The notes under the pieces were generated by a model. The model made no database searches. It had not been told where the DNA came from and saw nothing but the letters and a program-made list of their open reading frames with translations. From positions 25,943,210-26,007,209 of the forward strand of contig OX031073.1 in the NCBI GenBank assembly GCA_943736015.1: a DNA stretch of 64,000 nucleotides. The letters run 5' to 3'. The position numbers and the translations under genes were made by a program. This DNA comes from Tridacna crocea (Eukaryota > Mollusca > Bivalvia > Cardiida > Cardiidae). This document shows, one piece after another, positions 1 through 10,769 of this stretch (positions are counted from its first letter, which is position 1; each line of letters opens with the position of its first letter).

Positions 1-36
1 AGAGATATAGAAATGCTTTATGGGGTAAAGGGTTAA
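1..36 (+). repeat. TPM-B 3' end fragment
   Basis: Ends in ggggtaaagggttaa, like the right end of TPM-B; the rest is outside the window or lost. Confidence 0.45.
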
Positions 37-57
37 ATTCATTCGTTTGGTAATGAG

Positions 58-287
58 TTAACCCATTACCAAACAACAATATTTTAGACTGGTCCAAATT
101 GAAAGCATTTGCAGACGACAAAATAAAATTGACTGAAAATTTGAAATTTGTTTTGTGAAGGGTAGAAAACATTGTTGGAAAAGGAGAAAATGCTGGTTAC
201 CAGCATTTTCTCCTTTTCCCACCATGTTTTCAAAAGGCTTCTTTTCTCAGGGGCGTCAAAAGTAGGGATTGTGTGGTAATGAGTTAA
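58..287 (-). repeat. TPM-A, full length
   Basis: Both TTAA ends, reverse-type arms and a palindrome centred on ctggttaccag near 196 are present. Small mismatch in the right stem (cccacc). Confidence 0.9.
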
Positions 288-311
288 AAGGTGATTGTCT
301 GGTAAAGAGTG

Positions 312-540
312 GAACTCTTTACAATATGTAGACTTCTCTGAATTGAAAGCATTTTGTATGCAATATTTTGACAATTATGATTCAGGTGATGAAATTTGTC
401 TTTGATAAGGTAGAAAACTATGTGGTGAAAGGAGAAAATGCTGGTGACCAGCATTTTCTCCTTATACCACAATGTTTTCAAAAGTTTTTTTTTTTCTCAG
501 GATTTGTTAAAACAATGAATCATGTGGTAAATATGGTTAA
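312..540 (-). repeat. TPM-A, diverged
   Basis: Central palindrome has ctggtgaccag; the left TTAA is lost and the right end reads ggttaa. A poly-T tract interrupts the right arm. Confidence 0.75.
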
Positions 541-622
541 GAATAACTTTTTTCATTATTAAGTAATTATAATGAAGACTTGAACATTGTATGCTCACAG
601 CTGATTTTTGTCTATTCCACAG

Positions 623-820
623 GAAAATCCGGAGGGTAACTTAGAGGATGAAGTTATAGCGCAAGATGTGACAACCTTCTCAAAGAAACATGACTTAGAA
701 AATGAAGAATCCCTGGAGCCCGCGCCCGACATTGAGATCCCCCCACCCATGCCTGTTCAGGACCAGTCTCATATGCTAGCCTTGGGTACAAACCAAACTG
801 CCGATATATCAGAAAAATTT
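623..820 (+). CDS. KALRN: Exon 1: acidic linker before DH2
   Basis: The exon follows a tattccacag acceptor and ends before gtaagt; 66 codons, phase 0 at both ends. It encodes a Glu/Asp-rich, proline-containing low-complexity stretch (IEIPPPMP near residue 43) without a recognisable fold. Its place just before the DH2 exons makes it part of the linker between the first SH3 and DH2 of the family. Support comes from the open frame, good splice sites and phase match to exon 2; there is no motif proof. Confidence 0.72.
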
Positions 821-854
821 GTAAGTGAATTTATCGGTAGATACGATCATTTAC

Positions 855-1049
855 ATCAGAGCTCTAGGTAGACGGAGTGATTTTGTTTTCTAAATTGAAA
901 AAAGTAATATTTCTCCACTAAACCCCATGTTATGAGTACTCATTGGAATCGTCTTATTGAGATGATTCAAATGACTACCACAACATAGGGTTTGGAAGAG
1001 AAATAATGGAATTAGACAACCATCACTCCCTCTGATCTAGAGCTCTGGG
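855..1049. repeat. FB-2 fold-back element
   Basis: Outer inverted ends agagctct...agagctctg plus gagtgat/atcactcc; inner inverted repeat gtactcattggaatcgtc against gatgattcaaatgactacc. It begins 35 bp after the exon 1 donor. Confidence 0.8.
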
Positions 1050-1250
1050 CACGTATTCATCAACCATTCTTGAGAATATTCTTAGTCTTATTCTTCAGAA
1101 TCTTGTCCATGTGAAAGTCACAGGACTTCTAATTGGCTAAACCAAATGGTTTAGCCAATCAGAAGTCCTGTTACTTTCACTGCCAGGAAATCTTGAAGAA
1201 TAAGACCAAGAATGTTCTTAAGAATGGTTGGTGAATACAGACCCTGTTTA
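1050..1250. repeat. FB-3 fold-back element
   Basis: Nearly the whole element is one inverted repeat: tattcatcaaccattcttg at the left pairs with aagaatggttggtgaatac at the right; the centre is ctaaaccaaatggtttag. It abuts FB-2 directly. Confidence 0.85.
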
Positions 1251-1484
1251 TATGGAGGTCATTGTCGAAAACTTAATGCGACATTCTGACAAAGTTCATT
1301 CTGAAGATGGTATTTTGTTCCATGAAGTAAGGATGATATAAAAAATAAGTTCGAGATAAGTTAGTCTTTATATACAGCTGAATTAGTCTTAAGTCTAAGT
1401 TTGAGATAAGTTAGTCTTTAGATACAGCTGAGTGAGTCTTAAGTCAGAGACTACCCTGTTTTCATGACCAGGAACATTTTCAAA

Positions 1485-1650
1485 TTAACCTTTTGCCAAA
1501 CAATCCTTGGTTTTCACGACCCTGAGGAAGAAGCCTTCTGAAAACATTATGGGAAATGGAAAAAATGCTGGTAACCGAAAATGCTGGTAACCAGCATTTT
1601 CTACTTTTCCCATAATGTTTTCTACCCTACCCAACTCAAATTTCAACTCT
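1485..1650 (+). repeat. TPM-A, 3' truncated, duplicated core
   Basis: Left TTAA end and arm are normal. The core reads atgctggtaaccgaaaatgc before a second ctggtaaccag, i.e. part of the palindrome is repeated. The right arm is lost after about 1650. Confidence 0.78.
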
Positions 1651-1798
1651 TGACACCCCTTCTTTTGCTCTCTCCCCACTCGCACCTACGGAGCTCACCT
1701 TTGGCCTGCGTATAATTTACTTTTCACAGTGCAGATGAAAGATCTGACTGCATGTTTTGTAAAGAGAAAAAAAAAGTACTGAGATGCAATTGAAGGAT

Positions 1799-1996
1799 CA
1801 ACTCTTTACCAGACGACAAAATTTTAGACTGGTCCAAATAGAAAGCACTCGCAGAAGGCAAAATTAAAGTCACTCAGAACTTGAAAATTTGTTTTGGGAA
1901 GGGTAGAAAACATGTCAGAAAAAGTTTCCTACAGTGTTTTCTAAAGGCATCTTTCTCACAGTCATTAAAAGTTAGGATTATGTAGTAATGAGTTAA
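1799..1996 (-). repeat. TPM-A with deleted core
   Basis: Both arms are recognisable, but the palindrome is reduced to gaaaacatgtcagaaaaagt followed by ttcctacagtgttttc. It shares its right TTAA (1993..1996) with the next copy. Confidence 0.78.
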
Positions 1997-2221
1997 CTCA
2001 TTACCAAATGACAAGATTTTAGGCCAGTCCATATCGAATGCAATTGTAGACAACAAAATAAAAGTGATTGAAAATTTGAAATTCATTTTGTAAAGGATAG
2101 AAAATATTGTGGGAAAAGGAGAAAATGCTGGTTACCAGCATTTTCTCCTTTTCCCACAATATTTTCTAAGGGCTTCTTTCTCGGGGGCGTCAAAAGTAGG
2201 GATCATGTGGTAATGGGTTAA
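1993..2221 (-). repeat. TPM-A, full length
   Basis: Intact TTAA ends and perfect inner palindrome (ctggttaccag); starts at the TTAA that ends the previous copy. Confidence 0.9.
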
Positions 2222-2624
2222 TAGATCTTTTCTCATAAACACTATTGTTTCACTGAAATACTATGAATTATTGATTAAGGCCTATAAAATTTTGCTTAAT
2301 CAAAAGAGGTATGCTCATGGCTTAAATCTAAAGAAATAATTATTTGTTAGATAATTGTTTTCATACTAAAAAAAATGTTGGTATGTATGATAATATGGCA
2401 CAAATGTTGGAATAAACGATTTTTTTCTTACAGCAGTATAGAAAACGTATGTGGAAAGGCAAGGGAGTAAAAAACTATTGTATCTGGTGAAACACAAAAA
2501 AAAAACATGTGCATTGCTGCAGTAATGTAATTAGGCTATGGTTTAATGGTGTGCTTGGGATAATGTCAGGTGTTTTGTTGGAAAGTGTATGAAATGATGA
2601 GGCAGACGATAAGTTTATACCCCC

Positions 2625-3300
2625 ATTCTACTAGGCCGTGATATACGGCGAGCTGCGCTCACACAGAGCACCATCGATCGCCTCAGATCGCTGCCTGATT
2701 AGTGATTATGAGGATCCTCCAGCTCATTGAGATCTGATGGTGACTGAACTGTACATGGTCACTATTGTAGCCTCGCTAGGAGTTGTGATCTTATACGATC
2801 TGTTTTCACTCTGTTAGCAACCCTGAAATGATTATATTCGAGACAGACACTCATTTATATAATCCTCCAAGAGCGCCATCGGAGCGCCATCATATCACAA
2901 GTTGATCGTAATGGAACGCCATCTTATCGTCACTTGATGGTAACACAGCGCTATCATATCGCCACTTAATCGCAAGAGAGCGCCACTGCATCTCTTATGG
3001 TCACTATCCGATCACATCCAAGCATGATGACCAACATACTGGTGAACATTTTGCACTCTTGACTGATCTGATAGGGCCCCAGTTATGATGTTTACATTCA
3101 AATTGCGTTTCGATAGCGATTTGAGCGATTAAGTAGTTATTTGACAGCTTGTTCTGAACAGATCGTGACAGATCTTTGTGCAAGGGAATAGACTGATTAC
3201 AATCTTGTAGATCCGTTAAAGATCTGGTAGCGTTTTTGGCACTCTGCGTGGCGATCTGTGGTGCTCTGTGAGAGCGCTGTAGATCGCAGCCTAGTGGAAT
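2625..3300. mobile_element. TIR element, non-autonomous
   Basis: About 55-bp imperfect TIRs: attctactaggccgtgata at the left, and the complement of ctgtagatcgcagcctagtg at the right. The interior holds diverged ~35-bp repeats with gcgccat near 2870..3000 and no coding potential. Confidence 0.7.
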
Positions 3301-3521
3301 TACCACACAATGGCTATTATGGAGACCCTGAGAAAGAAACCATTAGAAAACATTGTAGGAAAAGGAGAAAATGCTGGTAACCAGCATTTTCTCCTTTTCC
3401 CACAGTGTTTTCTACCCTTCATAAAGCAAATTTCAAATTTTTCGTCACTCTTTATCTTATCATCTGCAAATGCTTTCAATTTTGACAAGTCCAAGATTTT
3501 GTGGTTCGGTAATGAGCTAAT
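3298..3521 (+). repeat. TPM-A, full length
   Basis: Directly follows the TIR element. Core ctggtaaccag is perfect; the right end reads ggtaatgagctaa (TTAA mutated). Confidence 0.85.
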
Positions 3522-3593
3522 GACCAACAGGGCTGTGCTACAAAAGAATGAACAAGCTAGATTAAATTAAAGATGTGCATTGTTCTTGCAAAA

Positions 3594-4826
3594 AGGGGTT
3601 TAATGCATGTCCATGAAGCAACATACCAAGCATGTCGTCATTATATTTATGGATCAATTAATTCTTTACCAAACAAGGGGCTTAAATGCATATCCATGAA
3701 GCAATATTCCAAGCAGTTCATTATTATATTTATGGATCCATTAATTCTTTACCAAATAAGAGGGGTTTAATGCATATCCATGAAGCGAAATACCAAGCAA
3801 GTCTTCATTACATTTATGAATCCATCAATTCCTTACCAAACAAGAGGGGTTTAATGCATATCAGTGAAGCAATATACCAAGCAAGTCATCATTACAATTA
3901 TGGATCCATTAATTCTTTACCAAACAAGGGGGTTAAATGCCTGTCCGTGAAGCAATATACCAAGCAAGTCTCTTTTTCAAACAACGGGGTTAAATGCATA
4001 TCCATGAAGCAATATACCAAGCAAGTCATTATATTTATGGATCCATTAATTCTTTTCCAAACAAGGGGGTTTAATGCATATCCATGAAGCAATGTACCAA
4101 GCAAGTCATCATTACATTTATGAATCTATTAATTCCGTACCAAACAAGGGGGTTTAATGAATATCTGTTAAGCAATATACCAAGCAATTCGTCATTATAT
4201 CTATGGATCCATTAATTCTTTATCAAACAAGAGGGGTTTAATATGTATCAATGAAGCAATATACCAAGCAATTCATATTTATGGATCAATTAATTCTTTT
4301 CCAAACAAGGGGGTTTATAACATATCCCTGAAGCAATATACCAAGCAAGTCATTATTATAGTTATGGATCAATATACCTAGCAAATCATCAGGTATGGAT
4401 CCATTAATTCTTTACCAAACAAGGTTATTTAATGCATATCGGTGAAGCAATATACCAAGCAAGTCATCATTTATGGATCCATTAATTCTTCACCAAACAA
4501 GGGGATTTAATGCATATCCGTGATGCAATATACCGAGCAAGTCGTCCTTATATTTATTGATCCATTAATTCTTTACCAAACAAGGGGGTTTAATGCATAT
4601 CCGTGAAGCAATATACCGTGCAAGTCAGCATTATATTTCTTGATCCATTAATTCTTTACCAAACAAGGGGGTTTAATGCATATCCATGAAGCAATATACC
4701 GAGCAAGTCATCATTATATTTATGGATTCATTAATTCTTTACCAAACAAGGGGGTTTAATGCATATCTGTAAAGTATTCCATCAAGCCAGTTGTCATTAC
4801 AATTACAGATCCATTAATTCTATACC
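3594..4826 (+). repeat. Satellite, ~80-bp unit, about 15 copies
   Basis: Units of about 76-83 bp contain gtttaatgcatatccatgaa, ataccaagcaagtca and ttaattctttaccaaacaag. One unit near 3988 is short and one near 4320 is rearranged. The last motif resembles a TPM terminus. No coding role is likely, although one frame stays open through several units. Confidence 0.95.
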
Positions 4827-5054
4827 TTAACCTTTTACCACACAATCCATTCTTTTGACAATCCTGAGAAAAAAAGCCTTTGAAAACATTGTGGGAAAAG
4901 GAGAAAATGCTGGTAACCAGTATTTCTCCTTTTCCAAAAATGTATTCTACCATTTCCAAATCAATTTTCAATTTTTGAGTCACACCGATTTTCTCGTCTG
5001 CAAATGCTTTCAATTTACACTAGTCCAAAATTTTGTTGTTTGGTAAAAAGCTAA
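4827..5054 (+). repeat. TPM-A, full length
   Basis: Begins at TTAA next to the satellite's end. Core ctggtaaccag with a one-base stem loss (agtatttctcc). Confidence 0.88.
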
Positions 5055-5226
5055 GACAAAATTTCAGACTTGTCCAAAATAAGAGCAGTTGCAGACAACA
5101 CAATAAATGTGACTGAAAAATTGAATTTTGTTAGGGTTTCCAGCATTTTCTCCTTTTCCCATGATGTTTTCTCAAGGCTTCTTCCTCGGGGTCATTAAAA
5201 CTCAGGATTGTGTGGTAAAGAGTTAA
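5052..5226 (-). repeat. TPM-A, left half of core missing
   Basis: Reverse-type left arm, then gttagggtttccagcatttt: the left stem of the palindrome is deleted. Right end is agttaa. Confidence 0.75.
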
Positions 5227-5312
5227 AACCATTCGGTCTAACGACCAACTAAGTTGTGAGGTAGACCCTTCTTGTGACATGGAGAAAATTGACTAGTTGC
5301 AAAATTTCATCT

Positions 5313-5351
5313 CGGGTCAGCTTGGGCGAATAGCCCAGGCTGACCTGGGTA
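5313..5351. repeat. Small inverted repeat
   Basis: gggtcagcttgggc and gcccaggctgacc pair as a hairpin around gaata. A related sequence (ccaggtcagcctg) is at about 42650, so it is probably a repeat fragment. Confidence 0.45.
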
Positions 5352-5440
5352 GATACTATTTGCTAATGTATTAAATGCTTTTTCAGAGAATATGGCTTAT
5401 ACCTCTGTCAAATATCTATACAGTATGTCCCTGTTTTCAG

Positions 5441-5527
5441 GCCTCAAACTTATCCTTAAAGACACAGACTGAGAACAGTTCAATCGATCTAGCCAATCAG
5501 ATTGAAAACCTTGTAAAACAAAGAATG
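5441..5527 (+). CDS. KALRN: Exon 2: linker before DH2
   Basis: A tgttttcag acceptor and a gtgagc donor bound 29 codons, phase 0 to 0. The peptide begins ASNLSLKTQTENSSIDLANQ and ends in a short amphipathic, possibly helical run (IENLVKQRM). No domain is recognised. It is assigned to the pre-DH2 linker from position and phase. The frame stays open past the donor, so the exact 3' end rests on the GT consensus. Confidence 0.65.
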
Positions 5528-5722
5528 GTGAGCAGCACTGTTGTAACCATGGCAACCTGCATGCTTACATGTCTAAGTTTCGTTATGATTTCTTGGGGTC
5601 CTAGGTTTTTATTTTGTCCATTTTATTATTTTCATTGCTCAATGCTGAAATGTTATGTTGTTACAATTGTATGATACAGGATATAGTATTTATTTGCATG
5701 TATCATGTTTTATTTCATTTTA

Positions 5723-5908
5723 CAGAGCTCCAGATAGGAGGGAGTGATGGTTTGTTAGGGTCATGATCTTTCATCGAAACCCTAGGTTGTGGGTACTCAT
5801 TAGAATCGTCTCGATGAGACGATTCTAATGAGCACCCACACCATAGGGTTTACTGGAGAAAAATTGATATTTTAATTTTTGAAATCAAAATCACTCCCTC
5901 TGACTGGG
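5723..5908. repeat. FB-2 fold-back element
   Basis: Ends agagctccagataggaggg and atcactccctctgactggg; inner hairpin tcattagaatcgtctcgatg followed by agacgattctaatgagca. Confidence 0.88.
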
Positions 5909-6462
5909 TCTTTGTTTGTAGTATCAGAAATTGTGGCAAAAGGCCCACAGTGTTGTGTTGTCTTGATTATTTTCATTTTTAGTCGGCTCTTTTTGTTGAA
6001 AACTAAAAGTCATCAAAGTTATGTCCTTGTCTGCATCATTTCATTGTGAAAACTTTTTCGTTTTCTTTCTCTGTTGTTACTGAAAATAACTTTTGGCTAG
6101 TTGTTCACCCTAGATACTACAAGGGTAGGTAACCCTGAAGTACTTTTTACAATTACGCCCCTTTTATGACAAACAATTTTCAGTGAAAAAGTAACTACCT
6201 ACCCTTGGCAACCCCACTGATCAGATTTTGGATAGGTTCAATCTGTAAGCATTTGCAGTCAACAAGTTCATGTTGGCCCACATGATTGAATAATGGCTTG
6301 GAAGAGATAGGCAATGCTGTTCGAAATAGAGAAAATAGTAGGTTCACTTCAAAAACCTTGTAACTATTATAGCCAGTCTGTGTAACAAGCTGTAGTTATG
6401 AGGTATTTGAAGTAAACCGATGAAATGCTGGTTACCAGCAGGGTTATTTGCGTAGTAAAGGG

Positions 6463-6664
6463 TTAAATCTTTACTTCAGTGACATAATTTTGGACCTGAC
6501 CATATTGAAAGCATTTGCAGAATGACACCACATTATTTAAATTTTTATTTCTGTATTTCATAGGGTAGAAAACATTGTAGGAAAAGGAGAAAATGCAATA
6601 ATATTTCTCAAAAGCTTTCATCTGTTGGGTCAGTAGAACACCAGATTGTTTGGTAAATGATTAA
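6463..6664 (-). repeat. TPM-A, core partly lost
   Basis: TTAA ends are present. After ggaaaaggagaaaatgc the centre and most of the right stem are missing. Shares TTAA 6661..6664 with the next copy. Confidence 0.75.
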
Positions 6665-6870
6665 CCCATTACCAAACGACTATTTTAGGCTTGTCCAAAT
6701 CAAAAACATTTGCACACGACAAAATAAAAGTTTGTTTTGTGAAGGGTAGAAAACATTGTGGGAAAAGGAGAAAATGCTGGTTACCAGCATTTTCTCCTTT
6801 TCCCACAATATTTTCTAAAGGCTTCCTTCTCAGGGTTGTCAAAAGTAGGGATTGTGTGGTAATGGGTTAA
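6661..6870 (-). repeat. TPM-A
   Basis: Intact ends and perfect core (ctggttaccag); the left arm has a ~15-bp deletion after aaaataaaag. Confidence 0.9.
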
Positions 6871-7078
6871 TGTGTTACATTCAAGATAGGAAAACAACTG
6901 TGCATGCATAGATTAATGTTTTGTTCATATTTATTTTGCTTGTATATTCAGTTTTTATCTAAATTGTTTTTAGAATAAGCTTATAAGAACATATTTTAGA
7001 TATTTTAGAAATTCAGATATTTTTCAAGCTGTGAGAAATAATTTGAATGATAAAGAATTGCCTTGTCATGTCTCGGAC

Positions 7079-7270
7079 TGGTATCCACCAACCATTCTTA
7101 AGAATGTTCTTTGTGTTAATCTCCAGAATTTTCTATAGTTGAAAGTAACACAACTTCTGATTGGCTAAACCAAATGGTTTAGCCAATAAGAAGTTGTGTT
7201 ACTCTCAAAGTTTGAATACCTTGGAGAATAAGACTAAAATTACTTTCAAGAATGGTCGGTGAATACAGAC
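7079..7270. repeat. FB-3 fold-back element
   Basis: tatccaccaaccattcttaa pairs with aagaatggtcggtgaataca; centre ctaaaccaaatggtttag. Confidence 0.85.
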
Positions 7271-7546
7271 CCTGTTACTTTTGACTGTCATTTATAGGCA
7301 TGGGGACTGAGCTTAGCTTGTTATTAAGTTTAGAATCTCTGAATCTTTTGGCATTAAAGTACCCAGAAATGTCAAAATATCTCCAGACTATCTGATATAA
7401 ATGGCAGAGAAACATCAAATTAGATAAGAATAAAATGAAATACCTGCCATTCCAATCAGATATGGCCCCAATAACCAGATCTATAACACCTGGTAGATAA
7501 CCCGAGGACTATATAACATACATACATATATAAACAAATAGAACTG

Positions 7547-7734
7547 CAGAGCTTCATAGGGAGTGGGTTTGATTTCAAATTGAAAATGTTAATTATTCTC
7601 CAATAAAGCCCATGTTATGGGTACTCATTAGAATCGTCTCATCTAGACGATTGTAATGAGTACCCACAACATAGGGTTTCATAGAGAAATAATGGATTTA
7701 GAATGCCGTAACTCTTATCTGGAGCTCTGTAAAA
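7547..7734. repeat. FB-2 fold-back element
   Basis: Inner hairpin tcattagaatcgtctcatct and agacgattgtaatgagtacc; the right end atctggagctctgtaa is conserved, the left end is diverged. Confidence 0.85.
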
Positions 7735-7782
7735 CTGGGTTTTTGTACTGAAATCAATTTGTAAGGTTGTATTTTAGACTGG

Positions 7783-8008
7783 TTTACCCTTTGCCACACA
7801 ATCCAGACTTTTAATAACCCTGAGAGAGAAACCTACAGAAAAGATTTTGGGAAAAGGAGAAAATGCTGGTAACCAGCATTTTCTCCTTTTCCCAAAATGT
7901 TTTCTACTCTTCCAAGGTCATGTATCAATTTTTGAGTCACTTTTATTTTGTTGTCTGCGAATGCTTTCAGTATGTACAAAGTCTAAGAGTTTGTCAGTTG
8001 GTAAAGTC
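7783..8008 (+). repeat. TPM-A, full length
   Basis: Core ctggtaaccag with matching stem change: ttttgggaaaagg on the left and ccttttcccaaaa on the right. Left TTAA mutated to TTTA. Confidence 0.88.
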
Positions 8009-8236
8009 ACGGTTTAAACAATGGAATTTGCCCCCCAAAAATCTAATGCATGAGGTAGAATGGTCCTTTGGCCAGCAGAAATTTTATGAATAGCAAAAAG
8101 TTTCAACCTTTGTTGACGTGTACAGACTATGTAGGTTGACACGGATTGATACTTTTTTTCAGAGGCATGAAGCCCTCTTTTCACAGAGCAACGCTCAATT
8201 GTACAAATGACATAATTATTTGATTCTATATTCCAG

Positions 8237-8325
8237 GATCCGCAGCCGGACACAGGTCAAGGGTCAGATTCGGGAGGAGAGGAGGATAAAGATGCTGAAA
8301 GAGAAAAATACCTTCATAAACGAAA
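8237..8325 (+). CDS. KALRN: Exon 3: linker into DH2 start
   Basis: The exon lies between a tattccag acceptor and gtaagt. It encodes DPQPDTGQGSDSGGEEDKDA followed by EREKYLHKRK, then splits a Lys codon (phase 2). The acidic Gly/Ser part is linker. The basic end leads directly into the first helix of the DH domain in exon 4, as in Trio/Kalirin. Length is 89 nt. Confidence 0.85.
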
Positions 8326-8443
8326 GTAAGTGGACCAATCGGTGTCTCCTGCAGACAAAATGCTTCCAGGAAAGATTGTAACAAAAGGAGAAATTACCTG
8401 TTAAACAGTGATTGCATCATTTTACATACCATAACTCATCAGT

Positions 8444-8543
8444 TTAACCTTTTACCACACATTGCCAACTTTTGATGCTCCTGAAAAAGAAGCCTTTGAA
8501 AACATTGAGGGAAAAGGAAAAATTGCTGGTAACCAGCATTTTC
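8444..8543 (+). repeat. TPM-A, left half only
   Basis: Runs from TTAA through the left arm and core centre to ccagcattttc, then stops at the junction with an FB-2 copy. Confidence 0.8.
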
Positions 8544-8703
8544 AAAGTTGAAAATATTAGTAATTCTCCACTAAACCCTATATTGTGGATACTCATTAGA
8601 ATTGTCTTATAGGACGATTCTAATGTGTACCCACAACATAGGGTTTCAAAGAGAAATAATGGATTTAGATTACCATTACTCCCTGTTATCTGGGGCCTTG
8701 CAG
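8544..8703. repeat. FB-2 fold-back, left end lost
   Basis: Starts inside the element (aaagttgaaaatatt) at the TPM junction; inner hairpin tcattagaattgtcttatag / gacgattctaatgtgtaccc is present. Confidence 0.78.
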
Positions 8704-8811
8704 TTTTCTCAAAAAGTAGGCAGTCCCATTCCCAAGGAAGCAAAATGGAAACAAATATCAGCTGTGAGAACAGAACAAATTCTGCTGCTTGACTATAATT
8801 GATCCTCGTAA

Positions 8812-8880
8812 AGAAATTTGCCAAGATCGGAATTCGAACCAGCAACTTACTGTTCCTTTGTCTCAAGTCCCTGTGCTGAG
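8812..8880 (-). repeat. tRNA-like SINE fragment
   Basis: The minus strand contains ctggttcgaattcc, a good B-box-like motif. No complete tRNA fold is evident, so a SINE remnant is more likely than a gene. Confidence 0.4.
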
Positions 8881-8944
8881 GATTGGTATAAATTTTGGTA
8901 AAATCACCATTGAATAATGACCATTCTACATTCTTTGATTTCAG

Positions 8945-9011
8945 ATTTGTGATACAAGAATTAGTTGATACTGAAAATGACTATGTTGAAGACTTGGGCA
9001 GCATAGTAAAC
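8945..9011 (+). CDS. KALRN: Exon 4: DH2 (RhoGEF) conserved region 1
   Basis: This exon encodes FVIQELVDTENDYVEDLGSI, the first conserved helix of a Dbl-homology domain, including the E-L-x-x-T-E-x-x-Y-V signature. That helix contacts the switch regions of Rho GTPases in the family. The acceptor is gatttcag and the donor gtaagt. Phase 2 in, phase 0 out, matching exons 3 and 5. A TPM copy begins 46 bp downstream of the donor. Confidence 0.95.
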
Positions 9012-9057
9012 GTAAGTGTTTCCTCTTCTTTCTGAGAGTATCTTGTGTTTTTAGACT

Positions 9058-9294
9058 CTAACCCCTTTATCAAATGATCCCAGGTTTTTACAAGCCTGAG
9101 ATAGAAGCTTTATGAAAAACATTGTGGGAAAAGGAGAAAATGCTGTTAACCAGCATTTTCTCCTTTTCCCACAATGTTTTTCTATCTTGCAGGAAGCAAA
9201 TTTCATTTCTTTTAGTTTGGATTATTTTGTCGTTTGCAAGTGCTTTCAATTTAGACTAGTCTAAAATTTTGTCATTTGGTAAGTAAAGATTTAA
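9058..9294 (+). repeat. TPM-A
   Basis: Core ctgttaaccag; ends ctaa and ttaa. Begins 46 bp after the exon 4 donor and shares TTAA 9291..9294 with the next copy. Confidence 0.87.
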
Positions 9295-9521
9295 GCCTTT
9301 GACACACTGTTCTGACTTTAACGAACCTGAGAAAAGAGCTTTTGAAAACATTGTTGGAAAGGGAGAGAATGTTGGTAAGCAGCATTTTCTCCTTTTTGTA
9401 CAGTGTTTCCTTTCCTATGATAGAGGAAATTGATATTTTGAATAACAGTTGATAATATTATGTCAGCTGTGAATGCTTTCAGACAAAAACTTTAAGATTT
9501 GGTCAGCTGATAAAGATTTAA
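9291..9521 (+). repeat. TPM-A, diverged
   Basis: TTAA ends kept; core ttggtaagcagc mismatched and right stem decayed (ctttttgtacagtg). Confidence 0.8.
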
Positions 9522-9599
9522 GTAATTCAATTGGTATTGTTATTAAAATTACGATAGTAAATTAAATACCTGTATACAACTTCATAATATGCCCCTGTC

Positions 9600-9783
9600 A
9601 AAATAAAAAGTTTTTGCAAAAGACAATGTAACTTTGGTGTGAATTATGAAAGGCTAAAAAGCACTGTTGGAAAAAGAAAAAATGCTGGTTACCAGCATTT
9701 TCTCCTTTCCTCCTTTCCTCACAATGCTTTCAAAAATTTTACAACGAACCATTAAAACCTGGCATTGTGTGGTAACAAGTTAA
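9600..9783 (-). repeat. TPM-A, left end lost
   Basis: Core ctggttaccag with a small tandem insertion in the right stem (ctcctttcctcctttcctc). The right end gtggtaacaagttaa is intact. Confidence 0.75.
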
Positions 9784-9848
9784 GCTGAAGAAGGTACCAA
9801 ACTTGCATAAGATGAAACAGTAAAAAGAATTGAGAAATGTTGGTACAT

Positions 9849-9990
9849 TAACTCTTAAGCTGCTCAGTTGACTTATGGAGCTTCTAGGGACAGTGTAGAT
9901 AAAGATCAGACTGCACAGCATGTGCAGTCTGATCTTTGATCTACACTGTCCGATCGATGAGGACATATTTTCCCCAAGAAATACCATTGA
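9849..9990. repeat. Fold-back family C copy
   Basis: Starts ttaactcttaagctgct; hairpin gatcagactgcacagc and gtgcagtctgatcttt near 9905..9945. Related to 50788..50998. Confidence 0.7.
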
Positions 9991-10249
9991 AAATAGCAAT
10001 ATTTGGGTGTTTTATGTCAGGATGAAAGTTATATTTTAGATATTTATCAGGACAAGAGTTTACCCACAGAGAGGTAATCCCTGGATCATACAGTGAGATA
10101 TACCCAGGAGAGAAAAGCCAATCAGGGGCTTATCAGGCAGTAAAATTTAATGGATACATGGGAGAAAAAATTCTTTCCTTTATCCTTGACCCTTGACTGT
10201 ACACCATTACTGTAGACATTTTTAAATCTAGCACAAATCGGGCAAACTT

Positions 10250-10466
10250 TGCTTTTACTACACATTGACGACCTTTTAAAGCCCCTGAGGAAGAAGCCAT
10301 TTGAAAACATTGGGAGTAACTTAGTAACCAGGATTTTCTCCTTTTCCCACAAAGTTTACTACCCTAGCAAAGCAAAATTGCAGCATTTGAGCCTCTTTGA
10401 AATTGTTGTCTGCAAATGCTTTCATTTTGAGTAGGTCTAAAATTTGGCTGTGGAGTAGCAGGTTAA
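10250..10466 (+). repeat. TPM-A, core half lost
   Basis: The left stem is replaced by cattgggagtaacttagtaa before ccaggattttctcc; the right end ggttaa is kept. Confidence 0.72.
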
Positions 10467-10499
10467 TGGGAATAAATACCATGAAATAGAAAAACTTTT

Positions 10500-10717
10500 T
10501 TAATCCTTTACCACACAATCCCGACTCGGGAACAAGCCTTTTGAAAACATTGTTGGAAAAGGAGAAAATGCTGGTAACCAGCATTTTCTCCTTTTTCCAC
10601 AATGTTTTTCTACCCTGCTGGAAACAAATTTCAAATTTTGAGTTACGTTTATTTTGTCATCTGCATGTGTTTTCAATTACGACCAGTCTAAAATTTTGTT
10701 GTTTGGTAAAAAGTTTA
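10500..10717 (+). repeat. TPM-A
   Basis: Core ctggtaaccag intact; short deletion in the left arm after cccgact; right end ttta. Confidence 0.88.
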
Positions 10718-10769
10718 TCTTTCTATACCGATAAATGAAATTTATGCATGCAGTAGTGTCTACCAAGCA

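Noticed and set aside
3686-4087. Open frame of 133 codons over the satellite
   Set aside because: It is the repeat read in one frame. The units vary in length and the frame breaks in the remaining copies.
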